Below, in pieces: positions 24,001-33,600 of a stretch of DNA of 64,000 nucleotides. The notes beneath the pieces were generated by a model, which saw nothing but the letters and a program-made list of their open reading frames with translations, made no database searches and was not told the origin of the DNA. Numbering within the stretch: position 1 is the stretch's first letter; each line of letters opens with the position of its first letter. Source of the stretch: Vanessa cardui (lineage: Eukaryota > Arthropoda > Insecta > Lepidoptera > Nymphalidae); contig NC_061135.1 of the NCBI RefSeq assembly GCF_905220365.1, positions 12,429,501 through 12,493,500 on the forward strand, given 5' to 3'. A program made the translations under genes and the position numbers.

Positions 24001-24609
24001 TGGTTCGTGTCGACGGGAAAGGATAATCTACTGAACGCTTGGCGTACCCCGTACGGTGCTAGTATATTTCAGGTAAGATTATTTGATTAACTTAAAAATA
24101 TATATGTATATTGCTTTTGTTTTATTTATTATTTTTAAATTTTTCAATTATAAAAGAGATGTTATTTAATGTTCTTTAATTTTTATTGTATCTATTTATT
24201 TATTTATTTAAAATGCTTTATTGCAATACACTTGGAAATATATGCGAAATTTTGTATTTCATTAGTTACATGGTGTACAAAGGCAGTCTTATCGCTTATA
24301 GCGATCTATCAATATATACTATTTACGAAGCAATATTTTGTTTCATTGATTAATATTGATATTTGTTTTGACTATTTGCAATTTTTAAATTTGATTTAAA
24401 TGTTATTTAGTGAAAATAGTAAAATAACCTCTTATGTTATTTATTTTTTTGTAGTTTTGGTAGTTATGAATATTAGTATAAATTTTTATTTTTATTTACA
24501 GTCTAAAGAATCATCATCGGTGCTCAGTTGTGATATATCAGCGGATGATAAATTTATAGTGACAGGATCTGGTGACAAGAAGGCTACAGTGTATGAAGTG
24601 ATGTACTGA
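12080..24609 (+). CDS. gro: Groucho/TLE transcriptional co-repressor
   Basis: Groucho is a nuclear co-repressor recruited by Hairy/E(spl), Engrailed, TCF and other factors. Eighteen coding exons give 698 aa: 12080-12115, 12228-12325, 12465-12528, 12613-12657, 12931-13068, 13400-13432, 14575-14706, 15306-15437, 17523-17636, 17931-17984, 18463-18582, 19311-19450, 20044-20302, 21219-21398, 22208-22286, 22937-23101, 23873-24072, 24502-24609. All introns are GT-AG and phases match. Residues 1-127 form the tetramerising Q domain ([19 protein letters not shown]), then a Gly/Pro-rich GP region, a CcN region with the CK2-type site [17 protein letters not shown], a Ser/Pro-rich SP region, and from about 400 the WD40 propeller that binds WRPW and eh1 peptides (ending [14 protein letters not shown]). 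Length is normal for the family. Exon 6 is a 33-nt microexon coding mostly Gln. Weak donors follow exons 7 and 14 (GTCTTT, GTCCGC). Exon 9 has two in-frame donors. Confidence 0.95.
13850..13930 (-). repeat. SINE family B 3' fragment in groucho intron 6
   Basis: AGCCTGTAAATTTTCCACTG followed by CTGGGCTAAG is the complement of the SINE-B 3' end. The remainder has been lost or has decayed. Confidence 0.55.
15479..15750 (+). repeat. Family-C interspersed repeat in groucho intron 8
   Basis: Begins TGGTGGTAGGGCTTTGTGC and contains GGTTTGAAGGGTGAGTGAGC, CACAAGGGACATAACATCTT and the end ACCATCAGGCGGCCCATATG, followed by an A-rich tail. It begins about 40 nt after the exon-8 donor. At least fourteen copies of this family occur in the window, in both orientations. 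No coding capacity and no clear pol III boxes; its superfamily is not determined. Confidence 0.8.
15955..16030 (+). repeat. Fragment of an interspersed repeat shared with 61.2 kb
   Basis: TTTTGTTTTGATTTAATTTC followed by ACTGTAAACTAACGTCC matches the stretch at about 61250-61290 with few changes. The 61-kb copy continues into a possible LTR end. Confidence 0.4.
16347..16903. mobile_element. MITE with 34-bp TIRs, interrupted by a SINE
   Basis: The left end GATTACAAAATTCGTTAGAT and the right end (CTAACGAATTTTTTAATC, finishing at 16903) are complementary over about 34 bp with one mismatch. The core of both, AGATTACAATCTGACGA, recurs as partial repeats inside. Without the SINE at 16498-16788 and its duplicated target, the element is about 255 bp. 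It lies in groucho intron 8. Confidence 0.65.
16498..16788 (-). mobile_element. SINE family B inserted in the MITE, with 12-bp target duplication
   Basis: A full-length minus-strand SINE-B (CAACAACAACAACAGCCTGT at its 3' end, CTGGGCCATCTCGACTC at its 5' end) is flanked by direct repeats GATTACAATATA at 16486-16497 and 16789-16800. That duplication proves a retroposition event into the MITE and sets the relative ages. Confidence 0.85.
17169..17456 (-). repeat. Family-C repeat, minus orientation, groucho intron 8
   Basis: Near-complete copy from TTGGCGGACGAGCATATGGG to TTGCACAAAGCCCTACCACC. It ends about 65 nt before the exon-9 acceptor. Confidence 0.8.
18599..18845 (+). mobile_element. SINE family A just after groucho exon 11
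   Basis: GACGATCTCCGTGGTCGAG start, B box GGTTCGATTCC, tail TCATATTTATTTATTTATT. It begins 16 nt after the first base of the GTAAGT donor of exon 11 (18583). Confidence 0.8.
20044..20302 (+). other. gro: Unusually GC-rich groucho exon 13
   Basis: This exon encodes the N-terminal edge of the WD40 domain ([12 protein letters not shown] through [10 protein letters not shown] and [12 protein letters not shown] to SQLDCL). It is extremely GC-rich, with long runs of GCGCGGGCG type, against flanking introns that are strongly AT-rich. Compared with remembered fly Groucho, the segment [14 protein letters not shown] has become Ala/Arg-rich. Reading frame and splice phases are intact. Confidence 0.85.
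20294..20800 (+). repeat. Tandem duplication spanning the exon 13 / intron 13 junction of groucho
   Basis: The sequence from GACTGCTTGGTGACTCTC (20294, last nine exon bases plus donor) is repeated almost exactly from 20591. The unit is about 297 bp and the second copy runs to about 20790 (both copies end ACAAACGAAGGTAAATTTG). Inside the first unit a smaller piece beginning CAGTACAGTTTTAATCG (20318) is also duplicated at 20410, offset 92 bp. Confidence 0.85.
20850..21130 (+). repeat. Family-C repeat in groucho intron 13
   Basis: From TTGGTGGTAGGGCTTTGTGC to CCGCCAACCTACACCATAAA. It lies directly after the tandem duplication and ends about 90 nt before the exon-14 acceptor. Confidence 0.8.
21443..22109. 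mobile_element. Tc1/mariner-type MITE (M1) carrying a SINE insertion, groucho intron 14
   Basis: Left end GTAAGACACAAATTAGATGT and right end ACATCTAAGTTGTGTCGTAC form imperfect inverted repeats of about 35 bp flanked by TA. Empty copies of about 340 bp occur at 30357, 32958 and 50153. Here the element is split by 21480-21814, bounded by near-identical direct repeats AGAATGAAAA (21470) and AGAACGAAAA (21815). Confidence 0.75.
21503..21800 (+). mobile_element. SINE family B inside MITE M1
   Basis: Head GAGATGGCCCAGTGGTTAG (A box), B box GGTTCAAACCC, body CTCGTGCTCAGCGGTGAAGG, end AATTTACAGGCTGTTACTTT. The inserted segment has about 25 extra bases 5' of the SINE head. Confidence 0.8.
22647..22872 (+). 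repeat. Family-C repeat, 3'-truncated, groucho intron 15
   Basis: From TTGGTGGTAGGGCTTTGTAT to TGTGTGATGGTGACCACC. The usual last 50 bp are absent. The exon-16 acceptor follows about 65 nt later. Confidence 0.75.
23151..23385 (+). mobile_element. SINE family A in groucho intron 16
   Basis: GACGACCTTCGTGGTCGAGT head with B box GGTTCGATTCC and TCATATTTATTTATTTATA tail. It starts about 49 nt after the exon-16 donor. Confidence 0.8.
23570..23795 (+). repeat. Interspersed repeat family D in groucho intron 16
   Basis: Contains GTTAGGTAAAAAAGTAGCCT, TTAAGTTTGCTTCACATCAA and a GACAGACAGTCAGAGTTACT stretch. Related sequences lie at about 46060-46400 (plus) and 62105-62320 (minus). Type undetermined. 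Confidence 0.55.
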
Positions 24610-24722
24610 GACAGTGAAGTGCAGTGAAGTGGACAGAAGTGATAATCTCAATAGGCAATAACAAAGGGTATCTTGTGGTCCAGTGGAACTTCAAGCTAAA
24701 TGGGTCCGTTAAAATGAGACAA

Positions 24723-24728
24723 AATAAA
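24723..24728 (+). terminator. Polyadenylation signal candidate of groucho
   Basis: AATAAA 114 nt after the groucho stop codon. A second AATAAA at 25025-25030 is an alternative. Confidence 0.5.
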
Positions 24729-24729
24729 A

Positions 24730-26215
24730 GGTTAAACACAATTAAAGCATTTTTATTGCAAGATTTTGCACTATTAATTAAAAAAACATATATGCACACA
24801 TAACACTTCAATACCTTACCGCCTAATGCATCAAAACTTTGAAATGTATAATTAAAAAATCACACTGTCATCTGGTATACAATTTTGGCTTTACTATTTG
24901 GTACAAAGTTGAGTGTTTCGAATACACAATTTCTGACTTACTTTTGAGTTGATTTCTTTATTAATTATTATTTTTAAGTAATTTAAATCGGGAGATTTAT
25001 TTGAATACTCTTGAATATAAATTTAATAAAGAAGGTAATCTGATTGTTTATTTTATTTTATTAACTGATATTTAGCTCAGGATCCCTTTAAAAATTATCG
25101 TTAAAACGGCTAATCGTTTTTAAGGATAATAGAATTAACTCAATCGATATCAAGATATACTTTATTCGAGGAGGCCTTTACAAACATCTTCGTTATTTAA
25201 CAAACTTTATTAAATTAATCTACCACAGATTCGGAACGTATTATAGATTCTACTGTGTACGAAAAATCGGCAAAAAAGCCAGTAGTAACCCTTAACACAA
25301 CATTTTTCTGTTGTGTATGGTGTCATTTTCAGTAACCATAAAGACAATACATATTTTCTATCTTAGTTTGATGGTGGCTTTGTTATCAAAATCCTCGACT
25401 GGATATCGAAATTATTGTTAGGGCCTAAAAATCCCACTGCCTTGATAAGGCCTCCTCTCATTTTGAGGAACAGGTAAGAGCTGATTCCACAATGTTATTC
25501 AAATGCGAGTTGGAGAATACGTTTGTAGCTTATAGGTTCTCAACCAACCATATTTAGATAGGCATATTAATTAAGTATCATACCAATTTTACTTAAACTA
25601 ACTAAGTTTTGTTAATGTGTTTTTTTAATTATTTTGATCATTAATTTTACCATTTTAGAATAGATATAGGATACTATGCGTTTACAATCTTGTTGATTTT
25701 GTTTTACTTTTAAATTTTAAAGCCCATTATTTAAAGTGGTCTCGAGTTTAAAGTACTCGAAGTGGAAATTCTTTTACAAGCGATTGCTATTAAAATTATA
25801 ATAACACTAATAGTTTTATTTACGCATTTTTGGATCTGGAAAAGGTATACCGAAAATTGAACAACGGTGTATCTATTTTTGAGATAAGACTCTATCTTTA
25901 TATTTCATTTAAAATGAATATCAATTGTTTTCTGTGCAAGGACAGGTAATATTTGAATGTCTATGTATATAGTCAATACATTTCAAGACACCGACCGTCG
26001 TTGCTAGCGGTGCCCACCGGGCGAACCAAGTTGCTCCAGGGAGCACCACTGATGCGCACGTTACGAACTCTCAATGCGATAGCAGACAGAGTTGATTTGT
26101 TTTGTTGCAGTATGAGTGAACTCACAATAATTGCTGCTTGGAATATAACATATACAATTTAGTATTATATAATTATTTTTATTTATTTTCACTCATATAA
26201 TATTACATTTTTAAA
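24730..26215. other. Spacer between groucho and the LINE fragment
   Basis: No gene supported. 25135-25300 resembles 47800-47945 (TTTATTCGAGGAGGCCTTTA then GATTCTACTGTG); this is an interspersed family. 25425-25530 is a decayed SINE-B 3' end. 25980-26110 is a GC-richer stretch whose plus-strand reading GRTKLLQGAPLMRTLRTLNA looks transposon-like, but I cannot assign it. Confidence 0.45.
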
Positions 26216-27312
26216 TATAAAATACAAACATATAAAATATATTTAAAAATATAAAATATAGAGGCCAACCAGTGGCGGGAACAGGGTCCAAGCCACCGGT
26301 GGTCAGGGCTCCAGAGAGAGGAACTTCCTCACAATACGAGCCGTGCCGAGGAGTACTGCCTTCTGCATCAGGTCCTTGATCCAGCTACCTAACGAGAGCT
26401 TCTTAAGGTGTTGGTCGAGGCTCTTGGCCATTAGGCCATTCGCTGAAACAACTATCGGCACAATAACTGCTGTATCCACATCCCACATGTCGACAACCTC
26501 GTGAGCTAAGTCAAGATATTTTATTTGTTTATCTTTCTCGGCCTTCACGAGATTCTCGTCATGAGAGATGGTGATGTCAACAATTATCGTGCGGCGCTCT
26601 GACCGATCTATCACCACTATATCAGGCTTGTTGGCGACAACAGTCCTGTCAGTGATTATAGATCGGTCCCAGTACAGTGTGATATGACCATTCTCGAGAA
26701 CTGGGTCGGGCACATACCTGTAGTATGGTACCCCTGATACCACAAGACCGTATCGAAGTGCAAGTTGTTGATGGATAATCTTGGCCACTTGATTATGTCT
26801 GTGCAAATACTCTCCGTTAGCAAGACGAGAACAACCGGAAATAATATGTCTAAGGGATTCGCCCGGAGTGTGACACGCCCGACATATGTCCACCGTGCCA
26901 TCCCTCACAATATACTTCCGGTAATTGTTCGTCATGATAACTTCGTCCATGATCGCACAGACAAAACCTTCGGTTTCACCAAATAGGTTACCGAACCGTA
27001 GCCAAGATACGGACGCCATAAAGTCCACATCGGGTCCATGAAGGGCCCGATAGAAGCGTCCGTGTAACTCCTTGCTCTTCCATACCTCCTTGCGGTTCTC
27101 AGTACTTAGTACTACAGGCTTGCGCCAGTTCTCTTTGCCTAAGGAGAGCGGAGTTAGCCCCTTGTCCATTATAACTACATCTCGGTGCATATCCAAGTCA
27201 GTGTGGAGGAAATACTCCCTGAGTTTGTATACCTCACGGTTATGTAGGGTCTTGGCATTTAAAAAGTCATGGCCACCATATCTCCATGGGATATACAATC
27301 TCATCACCGAAG
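26216..27312 (-). mobile_element. 5'-truncated non-LTR retrotransposon (R4/Dong or R2-like, restriction-type endonuclease)
   Basis: The ORF at 26303-27307 is the C-terminal part of a LINE. It is followed (towards lower coordinates) by a short 3' UTR ending in ATAAAATATA repeats, and is bounded on the 5' side by AT-rich microsatellite DNA (27315-27370, TATTATATATA type). Elements of the Dong type are known to target TAA-rich repeats, which agrees with this position. The 5' truncation is typical of LINE insertion. Confidence 0.7.
26303..27307 (-). CDS. LINE reverse-transcriptase C-terminus with zinc knuckle and REL endonuclease
   Basis: An uninterrupted 334-codon frame. Residues 1-35 (RLYIPWRYGGHDFLNAKTL) fit the post-palm region of a LINE reverse transcriptase. 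A CCHC zinc knuckle follows, C142-X2-C145-X8-H154-X4-C159, then the restriction-like endonuclease core: PD at 228-229 in KPDIVVIDRS, the second acidic residue D244 in IIVDITI, and Lys-rich K258/K260 beyond. This order (RT, CCHC, PD-D/EXK nuclease) defines the R2/R4 (Dong) class, which nicks specific targets. The polymerase catalytic motifs are missing because the copy is 5'-truncated; the ATG used is only the first Met in the frame. The lack of stops suggests a young insertion. It lies between groucho and COG1, opposite to both. Confidence 0.8.
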   Translation of the reverse strand: MMRLYIPWRYGGHDFLNAKTLHNREVYKLREYFLHTDLDMHRDVVIMDKGLTPLSLGKENWRKPVVLSTENRKEVWKSKELHGRFYRALHGPDVDFMASVSWLRFGNLFGETEGFVCAIMDEVIMTNNYRKYIVRDGTVDICRACHTPGESLRHIISGCSRLANGEYLHRHNQVAKIIHQQLALRYGLVVSGVPYYRYVPDPVLENGHITLYWDRSIITDRTVVANKPDIVVIDRSERRTIIVDITISHDENLVKAEKDKQIKYLDLAHEVVDMWDVDTAVIVPIVVSANGLMAKSLDQHLKKLSLGSWIKDLMQKAVLLGTARIVRKFLSLEP

Positions 27313-27628
27313 ACCAATATCAATATTATATATATTATAATATCAAGTATTATATATATATTATTATAACATGCATAGATGTTTTAAATTTGTTTTTTAA
27401 AGTGCTGTAATATCGAATTGGGTCACAATCCTGTAATGATATGTATACAGTGTGGCATTAAATAAATAAATTTCTAAACTACAATTTTACACGTTTGTCA
27501 TTCTAGACAGTGACACATGACATTAATTTGTTGACGATATTCTTGAAAGATAATTTGGGCTATTTGTTGCAAATATTTATACGAATCAAACTTTTATTTA
27601 TATTATATGGATATATAAAGCAATAAAT
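27313..27628. promoter_or_regulatory. COG1 upstream region
   Basis: About 320 bp between the LINE and the COG1 ATG, beginning with a TATATAT-type microsatellite. TATATAAAG lies at 27612-27620, too close to the ATG to be a usual TATA box unless the 5' UTR is minimal. No other element is recognisable. Confidence 0.25.
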
Positions 27629-30600
27629 ATGGACCAGCCCAACTTGTTGGACATTGTTCCAGATCAACTATTCACAACGTATTATATTAACGATATAGAT
27701 CAGGTACAAAAAAAACTACAATATGAAATTGAAAGGAAAAGAGAGGAGTTGCGGGCTATGGTTGGGTGAGAAATATATATAATAATTAAATAACATACTT
27801 TTTATTACATATAAAACAATTATTGATGAAATATATATATTAGGATATAAGGTTAGGTGTAGTTATAAGTTGATCAAGTTTTTATAAAAATCTATCGCAC
27901 ACATATTTTATCTTTTAGATACAAGTTATATGTGTATGATATTCTTCTAATTTCGATCTAATTCATTGCAAATTTCTTACATTATTATAATCGTTCATCA
28001 TGTTATATATATAAGATGTCTTCTGATAAAAAAATTGTATATGTTTGACAGTATGTATAATAGTGGGAAAAAGGGTAACTATATTTTATTGTTTATATTT
28101 TTTATTACAGAGAAAGATATAGAGATCTTATTCATGCAGCTGACACAATAGAGGAAATGAAAGATACATCCAGAAGTACTTTAAATCATATAAATGATAT
28201 GATGGTGGCTTGCAAGAGCCTGCACGATACACATTTAGTAGGTTTTAAGATAGACAAAAATTATATTCAGAGTCCGAGGTACATTTATTTAACATAATTA
28301 ATCATTAATTAACAATCAAATAAAATTCAAATAAAGAAGATACTAAATTCACTTTCATATTTATTTTTGTTTATAACTTTCCTTCTGTTTGGTGGTTAAT
28401 TCAAGCATTGCTAAGTAATCTTATTTGTCGTACTATGTGTAAGCTTTAATTTATTTAACATTAATAAGGCTTGTGAATATTTATGTTTTACTAAATTATT
28501 TATAGTTATTCCTGTATCTTAAATATTCCAATTAAATTGAATGAAAATTAATCTACACTTTTAATTAATATTTCAGTCATCAGGTAACCATAGACCCAGT
28601 ACATACATTGTCAGTACAAATAAAATTATTAATGGAAATACCAGAAAGAATTTGGAAATGTATCAATGTCAATGATTTTGTTAAAGCTGCCCAACTTTTT
28701 ATTATGGCTAGACATATTAATACAGGTATTTTTGTCATACTTTACAACAAATATTACTAAAAATTACAAACAAAATTATTAGACTCTTAGATTAGACGCT
28801 AAGTTTTCAGGTTTGCAACTCCATTTCGGTGGTAAAAATGTGAAGCCAGGAATGCAGTCATTACAAAGGGTGGTCCAACAACAGTGGTACTCAGTGTCCA
28901 ATCTGAGTCGGACTATAGTTGATATGTGTGGGCAAAGATTGCAAGATGTTGATATTAGTGTTTCGGTATGAATATAATTTTTTAGACATAAAGTTTCAAA
29001 TTTTCATAAATTTTTTTTTTTTAGATTTGGAAAATAGTCCTATCCTTACATACATATTCACAACTGTTTTGCTGGTTAGCTGGCCATTTTTCATCATCAT
29101 CATCATCATCATCATCTTCTTGTTTTTCAATAAAAAAATAATCAGTGTGTAATAAGTTTATAGTATAAATGGTTACAAAACAAGATAAAAAATTAATTAT
29201 GAAAAATTTACATGTAATAACAGCAAAACAGTTGTTAAGATGTGCACATAAAAATGAATTTTCATTATTAGGCTGGATTTTTGAATAGTTAAGATATTAA
29301 ATACATTTCCAGGTTGCATGTTCCTGCCTCGTGGGTCTTTATTTACTGGACTCTCAAACCATGGTGCAACTTTTGAACACGCTCATAGGAGTCCATAGCA
29401 ACAATAGTCTTAAATCAACGTTACAATTCGACCTCGCACAGATACTAGAAGGTGATGTCAAAGCACAGATTAAAAAGAAAATTGTCAATGGTGTCAAGAT
29501 TGTTTTGAAGACAGTGGAACTTGTGTATGCTTGTTTTGTTGGTGAGTTTAATTAAAGAAAATTAATAAGGTTTTTTTGTTTTTATATCTAGTGGCTAAAT
29601 AGACTATAGCACGGTTTTGAAGTTGCACATTGCAAATTGCACTTTCCTGGCTCATAAAGCACTCAGCGCTTTTGTTTTAACGCCTGCGCTTCAACGTGTT
29701 GCAATGACATTCCATCGGATTATAAATGAAAACGAGACAGCGGGAGAGAGAGAGATAGAGATAGAGAAGGGAGAGACGGAGAGAGAGAGAGGGAGGGGGA
29801 AGGTAGATACTGTGGCTGTCTTTACCGTGTCTTATAATTATTGTTACAGAAAATGAAGGAGGTGCCGTGTTAGAAAAACTCAATGAACTTTATCAAACAA
29901 ACTCACAACCTTTGCTGGAACTAGTGCAGTACAGTGATCCAGCAGCTTTGAAACTATTGCCGACTGCCGTAACTAGTTACAGGTATGTGTACTGTGTGTA
30001 TTTAATATTCTCACAAAGTTTGCATATAATTTTGGATAGAACTGAATTTCATGATTACATCATTTTTATCACAGATTATAAACATTTGATTCGTCTAACA
30101 AGAGGGCGAACCTTTGTTGCTAAAGAATGCTCTACTATAAATGGCGTGGAGCAATTAATTGGAATTATTTTTCAAATAATTAAAAAAAGTTTTCGTTTGA
30201 TTTCAACTCTTGTCTTTTGATCATACTTCTCACCTTGAAGTTTTAGTTCATTAAAATAATTGAACCATGATAAAATCAGCTTTTTTTTTTATCACTACCA
30301 GCTTCTAATAAAATCGAAAACATTTTACCACATGTTATTGCCTCTAAACAGAAATGTATAGTAAGACACAAATTAGATGTAGCATCGGAAAATACAATCG
30401 AATGAAAATAAAACCGATTACTGCCGATTTAAACAACCAATAGAAATAGCTCCCTATCGCGCCATTCGACGCTATTCGTCGCTATAGATTCACGCGTCAG
30501 AGAAAGCAATTGCATGTAAATCGACGCGTCAAATTGACGGATATATTAGGTCATATGATATTACAAATTATTACGTTTGTACAAAGATCATATTCGCGTA

Positions 30601-33600
30601 AGAAATAAATATTGATGATTTGGGATACCGTACTTAATTCGGATGTGATCGGTTTTACGAATTTTGCCGATGCGACATCTAAGTTGTGTCGTACTATAAT
30701 TGTTTTACACCGTTTTAGGTTATCATCAAATAAAGAATTACACCCATTAGCGAAAGACGACATAACAGGCTGCGTTCAAAAATGGAGCGTCTGGGTGAAG
30801 TCGTTCATAGATGAAAATGTTCAAGCGCTACTCCAGAACATCACGAGAGTGAAAGTATTGCAGGAAATAAGACAGGAGACATTTAAAATTGGTAATTATG
30901 ACTTTATTATATTCATAAGGCTATAATATATAGTCAAGGTAGCGTAAAAAAAGGCTATAATATATATAACAAATACCTAGAATCAAAGTTCAAAGATAAA
31001 CTAAAACTGAACGAAACTACAGTGAACTCCCGGTAATCTGATCTGAGTACCCTACTGTCTAATAATAGAAATATAATAATAACACCCTGTAAATTTCCCA
31101 CTGCTGGGCAAAAGCCTCCTCTCCCGTTGAGGAGAAGGTTATGAGCATATTCTGCTCCAATGCAGATTGTTGGATTCAGATGTGGTTGATAATTCTTAAA
31201 ATTACAGACATGCAGGTTTCCAGGTCGAGATGAATTATAAAGACAAATTAAGCACATGAAAATTCAGTGGTGCTTTTTCCAGCCATCTTGGCTCAATTCA
31301 AATGATAACATTATTATAGAGTCGAGATGGCCCAGTGGTTAGAACGCGTGCATCTTAACCGATGATTGCGGGTTCAATCCCAGGCAAGCACCGCTGATTC
31401 AAGTGCTTAATTTGTATTTAAAATTCATCTCGTGCTCAGCGGTGATGGAAAACATCGTGAGGAAACCTGCATGTGACAAATTTCATAGAAATTCTGCCAC
31501 ATGTGTATTCTGACAACCCGCATTGGAACAGCGTGGTGGAATATGTTCCAAACCTTCTCCTCAAAGGAAGAGGAGGCCTTTAGCCCAGCAGTGGGAATTT
31601 ACAGGCTGTTGATGTTGATGTTGATTGTATTCTAGAATCACCACCGAATTGGAGCTCAATATGTCAGTCATTAGACATACCGGAAGTGCACGTGTGGCGT
31701 CACTACTTCCAACCGCTGCTAACGTCCCGCGTCAAGGCGATCATAGACAATCGATGGCAGAAAATCTACGACGCATTCAAGACTCAGCTATTGGTCGACC
31801 TGACCAAGGTGTCTTCAGACAGTGAGGTGGAGAAGGAGGCTGATATAAATTGGTTCGTCTGGAAGGACTTAATCGGAGAGACTGTCATTGAGTCGAGAAA
31901 TGAGGTTGTTAAAGTTATGAATGGATTGATGAAAGGTTAGTAATAACACTATATTTAAAACTAGCTTTATACCTAAAATATTTTTTCTGTTGGTAAGTGG
32001 TCACCATCACCCATAGACAATGACGCTGTAAGAAATATTAACTATTCCTTACATCGTCAATGCACCACCAGCCTTGGGAAGTAAGATGCAATGTCCGTTG
32101 TGCCTGTAGTTACACTGGCTCACTCACCATTCAAACCGGAATGCAACAATACTGCGTATTGTTGTTTAGCGGTAGAATATCTGATGAGTGGGTGGTACCT
32201 ACCCAAGCGGGCTTGCACAAAGCCCTACCACCAAGTAAAGAGAAGAAGAGAAAAAGAGAGAAATAGAATTATCAGTATAGTATCACTATAAGAGGTATTT
32301 TGCTGTAAACATATCATTAACAATGAATTTTATACCTTTATTTTCCAATTTTTAGAATACCTAGGGTTATTGTGAGGTTGTTAGGCTATTGTCTACACTG
32401 GTAAACGGATGATCTTCGCCCAGTACATTAGTGTCGATTTTCGTGGAAGAAAAACTTTCGATTACTTCCAAGCAACATATATCATTAAGTTAAAACAAAC
32501 TACAGTTTTTTATCGAAAAATATTGTTTAAAGGTATGTCCCGTCAAGATCGCGGCTTGACGCCAAACTTGGAGAAACTCTGCCAAAGCTTAGATGATGAA
32601 CTGCAGAAGCTTTTAGAAGATCTCAAGGAATATCTGTACAAAGATAGAAAGGTAACGAAGGATAAGCTTTACGTGTACGACGAGGAAGAAGATATAGATC
32701 AAGTATATATTGATAGTGAAGAAATCGAAGAGTATTTAAGACAAACATCAGATAAATACATACAAAGGTACTATCGATTTTACTGGACTGGCCTAATGGT
32801 ATTTATGGCCCGGGTCTAACATCATATCAGCTAATTAAGCAATGCACGTAAACTTTTAACTGCCAACACTATTTTATATAAAAAAATACTATTAATTATA
32901 TACATATAAAATTTTACCCTATATACATATATGGAAATAAATTGGATGAGAGATATGTATAGTACGACACAAATTAGATGTAGCATCGGAAAATGCAATG
33001 GAATGAAAATAAAACCGATTACTGCCGATTTACACAACCAATAGAAATAGCTCCCTAACGCGCCATTCGACGCTATTCGTCGCTATAGATTCGCGCGTCA
33101 GACAAAGCAAGTGCATGTAAATCGACGCGTCAAATTGACGAATATATTATCAATGGTCATATGATATTACAAGTTATTACGTTTGTGTAAAGATCATATT
33201 CGCATGAGAAATAAATTTTGATAATTTGGGATAGCGTACTCAATTCGGATGTGATCGGTTTTACGAATTTTGCCGATGCGACATCTAAGTTGTGTCGAAC
33301 TATAGCTAGCTGTTTATTCCGAACTGACAGCTTTTGCCTATATGACGTCACACTGGTAGTTGATGTTTTAGGTCACGTGATATATAGATTAAAGCAAAGA
33401 CGTTTTTTTAATATAATAAAACAAAAATATGTTCTATAATTAAAAATGTCAATATTTAAGTATGTTCCTAAATACATTTTATTTTTTATCAAATTTCATA
33501 TATATTTTGCACTACCGAAAGTACTCGACTCGAGAAAGCATTTTGTATGAATTTTCTTTCTATACTACTGTAATATTATAATACCACTAAATCAGTAATA

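Noticed and set aside
26656..26986. Two short open frames inside the LINE region
   Set aside because: Shadows of the 334-codon reverse-transcriptase frame.
31625..31825. Alternative reading frame in COG1 exon 8
   Set aside because: Out of frame with the conserved COG1 sequence in the same exon.
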